Shown piece after piece: positions 1 to 8,592 of a DNA stretch of 40,188 bases (within the stretch, counting starts at the first letter, position 1; every line of letters begins with the position of its first letter). The DNA lies in contig DEIV01000006.1 of NCBI GenBank assembly GCA_002352665.1, forward strand, positions 1-40,188. The letters run 5' to 3'. The notes beneath the pieces are model-generated. The model searched no databases, was not told where the DNA came from, and was given only the letters and a program-made list of their open reading frames with translations. The translations under genes were made by a program, and so were the position numbers. Origin of the DNA: Flavobacteriaceae bacterium UBA2765 (lineage in GTDB: Bacteria; Bacteroidota; Bacteroidia; Flavobacteriales; Flavobacteriaceae).

Positions 1-16
1 TAATAATAAATAAAAC

Positions 17-220
17 CTAATTAATGTTTGTTGAGTTAGTAATTGATACTGGATCAAAACCTAATCTACCCAATGATTTGATCAAAAAAACACTACCAAA
101 AACGCCCGCAATAGTATTTCCAATGATACCAAAAGAGTACTTTTTTAAAACAAACCCAATTGTATTTGCTCCAATAATCCCAATCAAAATACTAATTAGA
201 GAAATTAAAGTAGTCGTCAT
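17..220 (-). CDS. small two-helix membrane protein downstream of cydAB
   Basis: A 67-residue protein with two hydrophobic stretches (about residues 5-24 and 30-48) and a short polar tail, so probably an inner-membrane protein. The glycine-rich GIIGNTIAGVFGS stretch is loosely like the YeaQ/YmgE transglycosylase-associated membrane family, but the match is too weak to name it. It begins 15 bp after the cydB stop on the same strand, so it is probably co-transcribed with cydAB. It is longer than the CydX-type subunits of cytochrome bd (about 30-40 residues) and I see no basis for calling it one. Function unknown. Confidence 0.6.
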   Translation of the reverse strand: MTTTLISLISILIGIIGANTIGFVLKKYSFGIIGNTIAGVFGSVFLIKSLGRLGFDPVSITNSTNIN

Positions 221-235
221 AAAATTAAGGTTTTA

Positions 236-1309
236 TCAATGTCCGTAATCCATTTTATCAATTTTCCCTGCCATCAATCGCTTTTGCACAATAAAATAAA
301 TTGCAATTAGCATCATACCTATAATACCCCATATTAAAGCAACCGACAATCCATATTCAGCGGCTGACGTATTATAAATTGTTAAGGGTTCATTTACGTT
401 ATTTGTTGATGGTAAAATAACCGGAAATATGGAAGCTAAAGAAGAGGTAATTCCTCCTAAAATTAATAAGGTAGAAAATAAAAAACCATGACTTTCTTTT
501 TTAAATTTTTTAATAAAAAATAAACCTATTAATCCTGTAAAATAGATGATAGGAAATACTATTAAATAAGGTTTGTCAATAAAATTATCTAATGACTTCG
601 GATTGACAATCTGCCATACAACTAAGGAGAATACGGTCAAAACCGCTAATGCAATGTTTAATTTAAAAATAATGGTTTTAAGTTGATCATTTATGGATGA
701 ATTGGTTTTTAAAATTATCCAATTCGCTCCGTGAATAGCTAAAGTAACAACTGAAATTAATCCTATTATAATAGTAAACCAATCAATAACACCGGGACTT
801 TCACATAACGGACTAAAACTACTATCCCATAATGGTAAGAAAAAATAATGCCCTTCATAAATTGACACTCCATTTTCAACACCTCCTAAATTTACACCAC
901 GTACAATATTTCCTAAGGCAATACCAAAAAATAATGCCAATAATAAACTAGAAACTCCAAAGGATTTATCCCAAATATCTTTCCACATTTGAAATTTAAA
1001 TTGACTCCTAAATTCCAATCCAATCGCTCTAAATACGACCAACCATAGCACTATAATTAATGGCAAGTAAAAACCACTAAAAACTGAGGCATAAAAAGTT
1101 GGAAAAGCCATAAAGAGCATACCGCCTCCCGCTACCAACCAAACTTCGTTAGAATCCCAAAATAAACCTGCCGATTTTGCAATTACCTCTTTGTCTTTGT
1201 CTTTTTTCGCAAAGAATAAATGTATAATACCGGTGCCGAAATCATAACCGTCTAAAATAAAAAATATAGCTAAAACAATTGCGATTAATACATACCAAAA
1301 TACTTCCAT
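236..1309 (-). CDS. cydB: cytochrome bd ubiquinol oxidase subunit II
   Basis: A 357-residue polytopic membrane protein, close to the usual CydB length. The N-terminus (residues 15-30, FFILDGYDFGTGIIHLF) and the WDSNEVWLVAGGGMLFMAFP segment near residues 51-70 are characteristic of CydB. It pairs with CydA to form the high-affinity quinol oxidase that reduces oxygen to water in the inner membrane. The start lies 3 bp downstream of the cydA stop, so the genes are translated from one message. Beside the sulfide-oxidation genes, this oxidase is a plausible sulfide-tolerant sink for electrons from SQR and SoeABC; that link is inference. Confidence 0.96.
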   Translation of the reverse strand: MEVFWYVLIAIVLAIFFILDGYDFGTGIIHLFFAKKDKDKEVIAKSAGLFWDSNEVWLVAGGGMLFMAFPTFYASVFSGFYLPLIIVLWLVVFRAIGLEFRSQFKFQMWKDIWDKSFGVSSLLLALFFGIALGNIVRGVNLGGVENGVSIYEGHYFFLPLWDSSFSPLCESPGVIDWFTIIIGLISVVTLAIHGANWIILKTNSSINDQLKTIIFKLNIALAVLTVFSLVVWQIVNPKSLDNFIDKPYLIVFPIIYFTGLIGLFFIKKFKKESHGFLFSTLLILGGITSSLASIFPVILPSTNNVNEPLTIYNTSAAEYGLSVALIWGIIGMMLIAIYFIVQKRLMAGKIDKMDYGH

Positions 1310-1312
1310 AAT

Positions 1313-2644
1313 TTAATGTGTTTTAGGTGTTGGTCCCTCATTGATTGCTTTACCAACTAAGACTAAAAATAATAATCCGAGTAACATATATAGAGCAACA
1401 AACCCCAACAAAGTAAATAACGTATTACCCGATGATACTGTTGGAGATACACCTTCACTTGTTCTTAATAAACCATAAACCAAGTAAGGTTGTCTACCCA
1501 ATTCGGCTACATACCAACCCGTAATATTGGCGATATATGGAAACGGAACCAAAAACATAATTGTCCATAGTAATGGTTTCATGGTAAATAATTTTTTTCT
1601 CCATAAAAAGAAAAGTGCCAATCCCATTATTCCAATAAAAATGGTACCTAAACCAACCATGATATGGTATGAATAATAAAGTGCAGGTATATTGGTTGGT
1701 AGTTCTTCCTTTTTAAATTGATCCATCCCTGGAATTTGTTTGTCCCATTCTTGATAGGTTAAAAAACTTAATATATTTGGTACTGCAATTTTATTATCCA
1801 GTTTCTTTTCGACCATATTCGGTTGTCCGATAAGTACAATTTCTGAGCCTGCTTCTTCTGTTTCAAAAATTCCCTCCATAGCTGCGAAAGCTGCAGGTTG
1901 ATGTTTAGCTACATTTTTAGCATTCCAATCTCCTGTAGGAAAAGCGAGTAAAACACTTGAAACCAACCCGAATATAACTCCGGTTTTCAAGAATAATTTA
2001 CCATACTCTAATTGTTTACTTCTTAATATATAAAATGCACCAATACTTGCTACCACAAAAGAAGACGTAACAAGAGATGCCAATTGATTATGTAAAAAAG
2101 CCGGTAATAACCAAGGATTACTGAATAGTGCTGAAAAATTCTCTAATACATATTTTCCATTATCTAAAATTTCATAACCTACAGGATGTTGCATCCAGGC
2201 ATTAGTTGCTAAAATGAGATAACCACTCGCCCAAGATCCTAAGAATACCAAAAATCCGGTTAAGAAATGTAATTTTTGACCCATTAATTTTTCTCCAAAA
2301 ATAAAAAGTACTAGGAATGAAGATTCTAAAAAGAAAGAGAACATGCCTTCCATTGCTAAGGTTTGACCAATAATTCCACCGGTAAGTTCAGAGAATTTTG
2401 CCCAATTGGTTCCAAACTGAAATTCCATAGGAATTCCGGTAACCACACCCATGGTAAAATTAACAGCAAAAATTTTCATGAAAAATTTAGCTGCATTATT
2501 ATATTTTTCAATTTTTGTTCGTAAAAATTCCCACTTAAAATAGACAATCAATAATGATAATCCCATAGTTAATTGTGGAAAAATATAGTGGAATGTGATA
2601 GTAAATGCAAACTGCAATCTATCATAAAAAATCATGTCTTCCAT
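1313..2644 (-). CDS. cydA: cytochrome bd ubiquinol oxidase subunit I
   Basis: A 443-residue polytopic protein. His19 (FHYIFP) matches the haem ligand near the N-terminus, and His185 (PAFLHNQLAS) lies where the second haem ligand is expected. The quinol-loop motif KHQPAAFAAMEG and the signature GWYVAELGRQP are present. In the last, the residue after GRQP is Tyr where Trp is common. The length fits the short Q-loop class. It is first in an operon with cydB and the 67-residue membrane protein. ATG at 2644 is preceded by a -7 box and a GTAAC-type operator, so it probably belongs to the Crp/Fnr regulon described here. Confidence 0.97.
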   Translation of the reverse strand: MEDMIFYDRLQFAFTITFHYIFPQLTMGLSLLIVYFKWEFLRTKIEKYNNAAKFFMKIFAVNFTMGVVTGIPMEFQFGTNWAKFSELTGGIIGQTLAMEGMFSFFLESSFLVLFIFGEKLMGQKLHFLTGFLVFLGSWASGYLILATNAWMQHPVGYEILDNGKYVLENFSALFSNPWLLPAFLHNQLASLVTSSFVVASIGAFYILRSKQLEYGKLFLKTGVIFGLVSSVLLAFPTGDWNAKNVAKHQPAAFAAMEGIFETEEAGSEIVLIGQPNMVEKKLDNKIAVPNILSFLTYQEWDKQIPGMDQFKKEELPTNIPALYYSYHIMVGLGTIFIGIMGLALFFLWRKKLFTMKPLLWTIMFLVPFPYIANITGWYVAELGRQPYLVYGLLRTSEGVSPTVSSGNTLFTLLGFVALYMLLGLLFLVLVGKAINEGPTPKTH

Positions 2645-2673
2645 AGGTTGATTTTATTATTTTCAATGTGCGG

Positions 2674-2716
2674 CAAAAATAATTTATATATAATAATTAG
2701 TGGTAACATATATTAC
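2674..2716 (-). promoter_or_regulatory. cydA promoter with Crp/Fnr-type operator
   Basis: The operator half-sites are GTAAC (2703-2707) and ATTAC (2712-2716) around a 4-bp spacer, 9 of 10 matching GTAAC-N4-GTTAC. The Bacteroidetes -7 box TATTTTTG (minus strand) is at 2674-2681. The distance between centres is 32 bp, which puts the operator near -40 of the expected start, the class II activator position. Confidence 0.7.
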
Positions 2717-2722
2717 ACATTT

Positions 2723-2822
2723 AACCCGGATTATGCAATAGACTTCCTATTCCGTTCATAAATCACTTCAAAATAAGGTGCTTTCCTAACTCATAACGTA
2801 ATTCTATTGCATAATCCAAGTT
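2723..2822. mobile_element. 100-bp MITE-like element with 20-bp terminal inverted repeats
   Basis: The left end (2723-2742) and the reverse complement of the right end (2803-2822) agree at 18 of 20 positions. The inner 15 bp, GGATTATGCAATAGA and its complement, are identical. The 60-bp interior has no ORF. It lies between the cydA operator and the 3' end of the peroxiredoxin gene. I see no clean target-site duplication. It could be a non-autonomous transposon remnant or a long-armed structural element; copy number in the genome would decide. Confidence 0.45.
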
Positions 2823-2830
2823 CAAAATTT

Positions 2831-3493
2831 TTACAATTCTTTTTTTGCCAGATAGAAATCAACTTTTTCTAACGAATCATCATTAATTCTATTATTCATT
2901 TCATCTAATGTTTTTGGTGGAGGTACAATTACCTTATCTCCTTGTTTCCAATCTAAAGGCATGGCTACTTTATATTTATCTGACGTTTGTAAGGCATGCA
3001 AAGCTCTTAGAATTTCATCCATATTTCTACCTACATTTAATGGATAATACATAATCAAGCGAATCTTTTTTTCAGGATCTATAAAAAACACTGCACGCAC
3101 TGCTGCTGTTTCGCTTTCATTAGGTTGCAACATTCCATAAAGTTTTGATACTTTCATATCAATATCTGCTATAATTGGAAAATCAAAATAAATGCCTGTG
3201 TTTTCTCTTACATTGTTTACCCAACCTAAATGTGCGTGAATACTATCAATACTCAAACCCAATAATTCTGTATTTAGAGCGTCGAATTCTCCTTTTCGAA
3301 TGGCAAAACCACTCATTTCAGTAGTACAAACCGGAGTAAAATCTGCCGGATGTGAGAACATTACAATCCACTTGTCTTTGGCAAAATCTGACATTTTAAT
3401 CTTACCTTTAGTTGTTACTGCTTCAAAATCTGGTGCCATATCGCCAATGCGAGGCATCATTGTCATTTCTTGTTTTTCTGCGTTATTTTCCAT
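2831..3493 (-). CDS. 1-Cys (Prx6-type) peroxiredoxin
   Basis: A 220-residue cytosolic thiol peroxidase. The peroxidatic cysteine is Cys56 in HPADFTPVCTTE, the Prx6-type active-site motif. The C-terminal dimerisation domain (PLDWKQGDKVIVPPPKTLDE) is also typical of Prx6. It would reduce hydrogen peroxide and alkyl peroxides with thiol reductants. A thioredoxin gene lies directly upstream on the same strand, a plausible electron donor. Its promoter carries a GTAAC-type operator shared with the sulfur-oxidation genes, suggesting joint control. Confidence 0.93.
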   Translation of the reverse strand: MENNAEKQEMTMMPRIGDMAPDFEAVTTKGKIKMSDFAKDKWIVMFSHPADFTPVCTTEMSGFAIRKGEFDALNTELLGLSIDSIHAHLGWVNNVRENTGIYFDFPIIADIDMKVSKLYGMLQPNESETAAVRAVFFIDPEKKIRLIMYYPLNVGRNMDEILRALHALQTSDKYKVAMPLDWKQGDKVIVPPPKTLDEMNNRINDDSLEKVDFYLAKKEL

Positions 3494-3529
3494 AATTATA
3501 ATTTTTAATTATTACTTTAATATTTTTGA

Positions 3530-3573
3530 TAAAGATAAACTATAGTAAAATATTTATATGTCACGTAAGTTAC
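3530..3573 (-). promoter_or_regulatory. peroxiredoxin promoter with Crp/Fnr-type operator
   Basis: Half-sites GTCAC (3560-3564) and GTTAC (3569-3573) around 4 bp match GTAAC-N4-GTTAC at 9 of 10 positions. A -7 box, TATCTTTA on the minus strand (one mismatch to TAnnTTTG), is at 3530-3537. The distance between centres is 33 bp, as at the sulfur genes. Confidence 0.6.
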
Positions 3574-3635
3574 ATAGAAATAAATTTTCATAATTTCAAT
3601 AATGCAATATTTATTTAAAGAATTGAGTTACTTCT

Positions 3636-3929
3636 TTAATTACGCTTAATGACATCAATAAGTTGATGGGCTTGAACAACACCAGACTGTCTCCAAACTA
3701 GCTTACCATTTTTAAAAAGTATTAAAGTAGGTACACCTCTAACTTGATAGGTGTTCGCAACAGTTTGATTCTTATCAACATCAATTTTTATAATTTTAAT
3801 ATTGTTTTTTAGTTGCTGTTTTACATCTTTTAATATTGGAGTCATCATTTTACAAGGACCACACCAATCGGCTTTGAAATCAACTAGAACGTATCCATTT
3901 TGGTTTATGATGTCCTTAAATGAAGCCAT
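3636..3929 (-). CDS. thioredoxin
   Basis: A 97-residue single thioredoxin fold with active site WCGPC (Cys23, Cys26) and the cis-proline loop GVPTLILF. There is no signal peptide, so it is cytoplasmic. Role: disulfide reductant for peroxiredoxin and possibly for protein persulfides made in sulfide oxidation. The gene lies about 140 bp upstream of the peroxiredoxin gene on the same strand. Whether they share a transcript is unclear, because the peroxiredoxin has its own promoter. Confidence 0.93.
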   Translation of the reverse strand: MASFKDIINQNGYVLVDFKADWCGPCKMMTPILKDVKQQLKNNIKIIKIDVDKNQTVANTYQVRGVPTLILFKNGKLVWRQSGVVQAHQLIDVIKRN

Positions 3930-3969
3930 ATATAATTGTTTTTTAAAAAAAATGTTAGTCTAAGCTTAT

Positions 3970-4233
3970 TTAACTGTCTTTATAATAGAGTTTTTTTATA
4001 TGACCTTTTACATAAAAAAAGCGAATGGTTCCAATGAATAACAGTATTGGTGCAATACCTAAAAAAAAATAACCCAATACTCTTATTTCTTGTAAAATTT
4101 CTAATTTGATTATAGCCAGTCCGGAACTAAGAATAACAATAAATGTTCTAAAATATGCCAAAAAAGTACGCTCATTGGCCAATTTTGTTCTATCTAAGGC
4201 TAAAATATCAGTAAGTGATAAGTGATCGTTCAT
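3970..4233 (-). CDS. DUF202 family membrane protein
   Basis: An 87-residue protein with the DUF202 signature LALDRTKLANERTFLAYFRTF near residues 12-32, followed by two membrane helices (about 32-50 and 56-74). The function of DUF202 is not established. It sits between the thioredoxin and the HMA protein on the same strand, with gaps of about 40 and 80 bp. Confidence 0.85.
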   Translation of the reverse strand: MNDHLSLTDILALDRTKLANERTFLAYFRTFIVILSSGLAIIKLEILQEIRVLGYFFLGIAPILLFIGTIRFFYVKGHIKKLYYKDS

Positions 4234-4312
4234 TAGTTTTGATTATTTAGTAAAAAGAAACTAATTCTGGTGTGGTATTAATTTTGAACTTATGCTCACT
4301 ATGCAACAGTTT

Positions 4313-4582
4313 TTATTCATTGGTCATTCTGCCGGTAGCACAACTCACAAATGATTTGGCTTTATGGAGTACAGTATTGGTATCACCCATTTCAGGGTAA
4401 CCCATTTTTGTTAATTTTTCTTTAACTGATAAGATCACTACCTCATTAGTTGTATCAACAGTAACTTTTGAAGTTTCTATATCTACATTAACTTCAGTTA
4501 CTCCTTCAATGGAAATTATTCCTTTTTTGATTGTATTTGCACAACCTCCACATTTGAGGTTTAATATTTCTATGGTTGTCAT
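4313..4582 (-). CDS. heavy-metal-associated (HMA) domain protein
   Basis: An 89-residue soluble protein. Residues 1-67 form an HMA ferredoxin-like fold with the metal motif CGGC (LKCGGCANTI), related to copper chaperones and to the N-termini of P-type ATPases. The tail adds one more cysteine (SFVSCATGR). Such proteins carry soft metals such as Cu(I) through the paired cysteines. It lies 47 bp downstream of the 46-residue ORF and the SQR gene on the same strand, so read-through is likely. A role in guarding metal sites against sulfide, or in copper handling, is inference. Confidence 0.85.
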   Translation of the reverse strand: MTTIEILNLKCGGCANTIKKGIISIEGVTEVNVDIETSKVTVDTTNEVVILSVKEKLTKMGYPEMGDTNTVLHKAKSFVSCATGRMTNE

Positions 4583-4629
4583 TATTTTTTATTGTAAAGA
4601 TAATAATAAAAATGTTAGAATAAATAGAT

Positions 4630-4770
4630 TTACTTTCTATTTCTTGTACCTCCATGACCCATGGCCACTACACTTAAAATTTTGAAATTTAGCCATACAA
4701 ACTTGAATATTTGTATCAATGGATTTCTCAATACAAAACGTTTCTTGAATTTTGATATCTTTTTTGCCAT
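4630..4770 (-). CDS. 46-residue basic protein following SQR
   Basis: An ATG-started 46-codon frame begins 17 bp after the SQR stop. The product is very basic at its N-terminus (MAKKISKFKKRF), has a hydrophobic central stretch (residues 18-36, with an FKFVWLNF core), and ends GHGGTRNRK. It could be a membrane-surface peptide or a single-pass subunit. There are no homologues I can name. Support comes from the tight spacing to SQR, the clean frame and the structured composition. Confidence 0.5.
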   Translation of the reverse strand: MAKKISKFKKRFVLRNPLIQIFKFVWLNFKILSVVAMGHGGTRNRK

Positions 4771-4787
4771 TAGTAATTATTTTTTAA

Positions 4788-6239
4788 TTATTCTGGTATC
4801 AACCACCAAAAAGGTTTCATTTTTGCCTTATAAATAAAAGCATAATGTAATGCTAATTTTACCCAATGGCCGGCCAAGCCTAAATCTCCTATGGTTTTAG
4901 AATTTATTCTTCCTGTTTCCGGATATTTAACATAATCTGGAACAATGGGGTTTGTTGTAATTGTTACACCGCGACCATCAAGCATTCCAAAACCAGTGGA
5001 TGCAATACATGCCGCTCCCATGTTTCCCATAGAGCCTAAATGATGTAAATTATCATTCCCTTTTTTTATCATTTCAACAATATTATCTGCAACTAATTTT
5101 GCGGTAATCCCTGAAGGCATCCCTGTTCTTGGTGGTGCAGGAAATATTGGCGTTCCATTTTTACTTGTTCTTGGTCTTGAAATTTCATGAGGAGGTGCGA
5201 AGGCAATTCCCGGAGCAAAAATATTTTTGTAAGACGGATTTTGATAGGTTTCGGGCCAATCTTGAACCGTCCATTGTTCGTATGGTTTAGGTGTATAATC
5301 GGCGTCTACAATCATAAATCCTTTGAATAATTTTTCCGTAATATCACCACCCATTTTATCAAAAGCAGTAAAACCATGACCTGAAAATGCCGGAATAAGC
5401 ATTGCCAGATCAAATTCTTCAATTTTATGTTCTCCCTCCAAAGTTTCGTAATAGGCCTTGCCTTCTTCTATTTTATTTACCCCGGCCCTCTTAATAATGT
5501 GAATACCTCTATCGGCAAAAACCATTTCAATTAAATCTTTGGAGGACATTAATTTGCTACCCATTTTTACGGTAAGTCCGTCCATACCAAAATCGCCCAC
5601 CTCATATTCATTAGAAATCCATGTAACAGTAGCTTTGTCTCTTACTTTATAACGATGAAGCTCTTGTTCAACATTCATTATATATTCAAAAGCAGCACCT
5701 TGACAAGTAGATTTTGCATGGCCGGTACCAATTAAAATTTTTACATGCTCGCCTTTTTTCATCCGCTCAATTAGCTTTTTAAGGTCATTCCAAGCATGTT
5801 GAGCATGATCGTAAGTACAAACAGATGTGGTGCCAAAAGTTCCGGGTTTTAAACCTTCAGTGGCTTCAAAATTTAATTTTGGACCGGTTGCGTTGACTAA
5901 ATAGTCATATCCTACTTTTACAGATGTTCCTTTTTTTTCACCTACAACATATTCCGCCTTAACATAGCCTTTATCTATTTCTAGATCTCCTTCCGGATGA
6001 AAGGAAACAGCTTTTGCCTGTATATATTCAATATTTTTTTTCTTGTATAGCGGAGCTAAAGGAAATATTGATTGTTTGGGTTTCATTCTACCAATACCAA
6101 TCCAAATATTAGAAGGAATCCATTGATAATTACTGTTAGGAGAAACCATGACAACATCATGTTCTTTAGATAAGTTTCGTCGCAAATATGAAACTGCTGT
6201 GTGTCCAGATACTCCTGCACCTAATACTACTATTTTCAT
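4788..6239 (-). CDS. sqr: sulfide:quinone oxidoreductase-like FAD enzyme
   Basis: A 483-residue pyridine-nucleotide-disulfide-type flavoprotein. The N-terminal FAD dinucleotide fold is GAGVSGHTAVSYL (residues 7-19), with further FAD contacts at NATGP (116-120). Three cysteines fall where the SQR family keeps its catalytic ones: Cys141 (SVCTYDH), Cys179 (KSTCQGA) and Cys411 (GAACIAS). The C-terminus (WVKLALHYAFIYKAKMKPFWW) is amphipathic, as in SQRs that bind the membrane surface. It would oxidise sulfide to a sulfane-sulfur product and pass electrons to quinone. The neighbouring persulfide dioxygenase, rhodanese and Soe genes support this. The exact SQR type is uncertain. Confidence 0.85.
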   Translation of the reverse strand: MKIVVLGAGVSGHTAVSYLRRNLSKEHDVVMVSPNSNYQWIPSNIWIGIGRMKPKQSIFPLAPLYKKKNIEYIQAKAVSFHPEGDLEIDKGYVKAEYVVGEKKGTSVKVGYDYLVNATGPKLNFEATEGLKPGTFGTTSVCTYDHAQHAWNDLKKLIERMKKGEHVKILIGTGHAKSTCQGAAFEYIMNVEQELHRYKVRDKATVTWISNEYEVGDFGMDGLTVKMGSKLMSSKDLIEMVFADRGIHIIKRAGVNKIEEGKAYYETLEGEHKIEEFDLAMLIPAFSGHGFTAFDKMGGDITEKLFKGFMIVDADYTPKPYEQWTVQDWPETYQNPSYKNIFAPGIAFAPPHEISRPRTSKNGTPIFPAPPRTGMPSGITAKLVADNIVEMIKKGNDNLHHLGSMGNMGAACIASTGFGMLDGRGVTITTNPIVPDYVKYPETGRINSKTIGDLGLAGHWVKLALHYAFIYKAKMKPFWWLIPE

Positions 6240-6260
6240 TATTCGTTTTTAAAATTCGTG

Positions 6261-6303
6261 CAAAATTATAAAAGAAAAACCTTTATACAGTAACCAGAGT
6301 TAC
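6261..6303 (-). promoter_or_regulatory. sqr promoter with Crp/Fnr-type operator
   Basis: A perfect GTAAC-CAGA-GTTAC is at 6290-6303 and the -7 box TAATTTTG (minus strand) at 6261-6268. The centres are 32 bp apart. The ATG follows 22 bp downstream of the -7 box. Confidence 0.75.
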
Positions 6304-6342
6304 AATCTGAAATGTATAAGACACCAAAAAATAAATAAATCT

Positions 6343-6783
6343 CTATTTAACAGTTTCTAGCTTCTCTCTGTTCCAATTTAAAATGCCACCTTGCAGATCA
6401 TAAATTTTGGTAAAACCTTGTTTCTTTAATTTAGAAGCAGCATAACTACTTCTACTTCCACTACGGCAATAAATATATATTTCTTTGTTTTTATCTAGTT
6501 TATACATTTGATCCATAAAGTCTTTATCATAATAATTTATATTAACGGCATCTACAATATGTCCGTTATTAAACTCCTTAGGTGTACGAACATCAATTAA
6601 TTGGATATCCCCTAACTTTGCATTTAAATCTGTTGGGTTAATTAATTCGACCGTTGGACTCGATTGAGCAAACTCTGTTTCACTATTATTGCTGTTTTTT
6701 TTAGCTCCGTCTTGAGCACAACTAGTAAAGGTAACATTTATTAATGTTAATGCTATTAATAACTTAATGCTTTTAAAATTCAT
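6343..6783 (-). CDS. rhodanese-domain lipoprotein
   Basis: A 146-residue protein with a lipoprotein signal (MNFKSIKLLIALTLINVTFTSC, acylated Cys22). A single rhodanese domain covers residues about 46-143, with active-site loop CRSGSR at Cys106. It would move sulfane sulfur at the periplasmic face of a membrane, for example taking persulfide from SQR or handling polysulfide or thiosulfate. It lies upstream of sqr on the same strand, but sqr has its own promoter. An inverted repeat (GTATAATAT at 6811-6819, complement at 6840-6848) lies 28 bp before its start and may be regulatory. Confidence 0.9.
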   Translation of the reverse strand: MNFKSIKLLIALTLINVTFTSCAQDGAKKNSNNSETEFAQSSPTVELINPTDLNAKLGDIQLIDVRTPKEFNNGHIVDAVNINYYDKDFMDQMYKLDKNKEIYIYCRSGSRSSYAASKLKKQGFTKIYDLQGGILNWNREKLETVK

Positions 6784-7020
6784 TGTTTTATTTTTTATAT
6801 GATATTAAATGTATAATATGTTTTTCAATTTTTAAAAAAATATTATACACTTGTTAATAATTTACTGTTTTTTTCTTGTATATAGCAATACAATATCCTT
6901 CAAAAAGTTAATAATTCAAATTTATTATAGCTTTCTAAAAAACCCAATTGCTCTTCTCTGGTCAAAATTAAACTCAATTTCGATTAAATACCAAATATAA
7001 AGGCCAGTTTTGTATAAAAA

Positions 7021-7051
7021 AAGGGAGTTTTTCATAAAAAACTCCCTTTTT
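7021..7051 (-). terminator. strong rho-independent terminator after the persulfide dioxygenase gene
   Basis: AAGGGAGTTTTT (7021-7032) pairs with AAAAACTCCCTT (7037-7048) over a short loop. On the minus strand the stem is followed by a T run. It begins about 20 bp after the stop at 7070. The rest of the 286-bp gap holds only the inverted repeat noted at the rhodanese lipoprotein. Confidence 0.85.
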
Positions 7052-7069
7052 AAATATTTAAATTGATTA

Positions 7070-8488
7070 TTATAGTAATGTGGTTGGGCAAACATACTCT
7101 GTTAACGGAGCTTTAGTTTCCTTCAGATCAGTAAAACCACCTCTAACATCTGTAACATTTTCAACTCCATTTGCTTTAAAAATAGATGCTGCAATTAAAG
7201 AACGATATCCACTTGCACAATGCAAGAAATATTCTTTACTAGGATCAATTTCAGCAAAATTAGAGTGAATAAAGTCTAATGGGAAATTTTCTACGCCCTT
7301 AACATGTTCAGACAAATATTCCGTTTCTTTACGAACATCAACGGGTTTTTCCATTGATCCATCAGCTAGCATTTCAGTAAATTTAGCCGCAGATATAGAT
7401 CCAATTTTATCAACTTCAAAACCATGACTTCTCCAATTGGTAATACCTCCTTCTAAATAACCTAAGGTATTATCATAACCTACTCTTGAAAAACGCGTTA
7501 CAATTTCATTGATACGTGCTTCATCACCAATAAAAATTATTTTTTGATTGATATTTGTCACTAAAGCACCTACCCAAGGGGCAAAACTGCCATCCACACC
7601 TATATACCAAGCCCCTGGTATGGTACCTTCTTCAGCATAAGCTTCTTTGGAACGGGTATCAATTACCAATATGTCTTTCTGTTCACTCATTTCCTTAAAT
7701 GTTTCAGGATGTATTGGCGTTGTCCCTTTATGTAAAACATCATCAATACTTGTATTGACTGATTTGTTCATTCTTACATTATTAGGGAAATATTGTGGTG
7801 GTGGTTTTAAACCAGTTGTCACCTCATCGATAAATTCTTCTTTGGTCATATCAGCTCTCAAGGCATAATTTGTTTTCTTTTGATTACCCAAGGTATCAAA
7901 AGTTTCAGAGCTCATGTTTTTACCACAGGCAGATCCGGCACCGTGATTAGGATAAACAATAATATCATCTGGCAAAGTCATTATTTTATTCCGTAATGAA
8001 TCAAATAAATAACCTGCTAGATCCTTTTCAGTTAATGTACCTTGTTTTACAGCTAAGTCAGGTCTACCAACATCTCCAATAAATAGTGCGTCTCCTGTTA
8101 AAACATAAGGAGATTTACCCTCTTCATCTGTTATTAAATATGATGAAGACTCCATAGTATGACCAGGTGTATGTAATAGAGTTAATTTACCGCCTCCTAA
8201 TGGGAATTCTTCACCATCTTTACCATTATAAATATCATATTCAGCAGTAGCGTTAGGGCCAAAAACTATTTTTGCACCAGTTTTTTGAGCTAAATCATAT
8301 TGTCCGGAAACAAAATCAGCATGAAAATGAGTTAAAAATACGTATTTGATCTTAGCTCCATCCGCTTCTGCCATTCTAATATATGGCTCCGTTTCTCTTA
8401 AAGGGTCAACTATTGCCACTTCTCCATTTGACTCTATATAATAAGCCATTTCAGCGAGGCATCCTGTAAATAATTGTTCTACTTTCAT
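7070..8488 (-). CDS. CstB-like persulfide dioxygenase with two rhodanese domains
   Basis: A 472-residue, three-domain cytoplasmic protein. Residues 1-245 are a metallo-beta-lactamase fold of the ETHE1 persulfide-dioxygenase type, with THFHAD at 53-58, His110 and Asp133 as metal-ligand positions, and Cys188 in GSACGKN near the active site. Residues about 258-358 are a rhodanese fold with no cysteine in the loop (IIFIGDEARI), a pseudo-domain. Residues about 365-460 are an active rhodanese with Cys424 in CASGYRS. This order matches CstB, which turns low-molecular-weight persulfides into sulfite and thiosulfate. It is monocistronic, with its own operator and terminator. Confidence 0.93.
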   Translation of the reverse strand: MKVEQLFTGCLAEMAYYIESNGEVAIVDPLRETEPYIRMAEADGAKIKYVFLTHFHADFVSGQYDLAQKTGAKIVFGPNATAEYDIYNGKDGEEFPLGGGKLTLLHTPGHTMESSSYLITDEEGKSPYVLTGDALFIGDVGRPDLAVKQGTLTEKDLAGYLFDSLRNKIMTLPDDIIVYPNHGAGSACGKNMSSETFDTLGNQKKTNYALRADMTKEEFIDEVTTGLKPPPQYFPNNVRMNKSVNTSIDDVLHKGTTPIHPETFKEMSEQKDILVIDTRSKEAYAEEGTIPGAWYIGVDGSFAPWVGALVTNINQKIIFIGDEARINEIVTRFSRVGYDNTLGYLEGGITNWRSHGFEVDKIGSISAAKFTEMLADGSMEKPVDVRKETEYLSEHVKGVENFPLDFIHSNFAEIDPSKEYFLHCASGYRSLIAASIFKANGVENVTDVRGGFTDLKETKAPLTEYVCPTTLL

Positions 8489-8525
8489 GTTTATATATTT
8501 TATATTATTAATTCTTATAGTCTTT

Positions 8526-8570
8526 CAAAGTTAGTTAAAATTACAATTTTTTATGTAACCGATGTTACAT
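8526..8570 (-). promoter_or_regulatory. persulfide dioxygenase promoter with perfect Crp/Fnr-type operator
   Basis: ATGTAAC-CGAT-GTTACAT (8553-8570) has perfect 7-bp arms and is the best site in the window. The -7 box TAACTTTG (minus strand) is at 8526-8533, with centres 32 bp apart. Confidence 0.8.
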
Positions 8571-8592
8571 TTTGTTGGTTTTTAACGTTTTA

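Noticed and set aside
17..220. CydX-type oxidase subunit
   Set aside because: It has 67 residues and two helices; CydX is about 30-40 residues with one helix.
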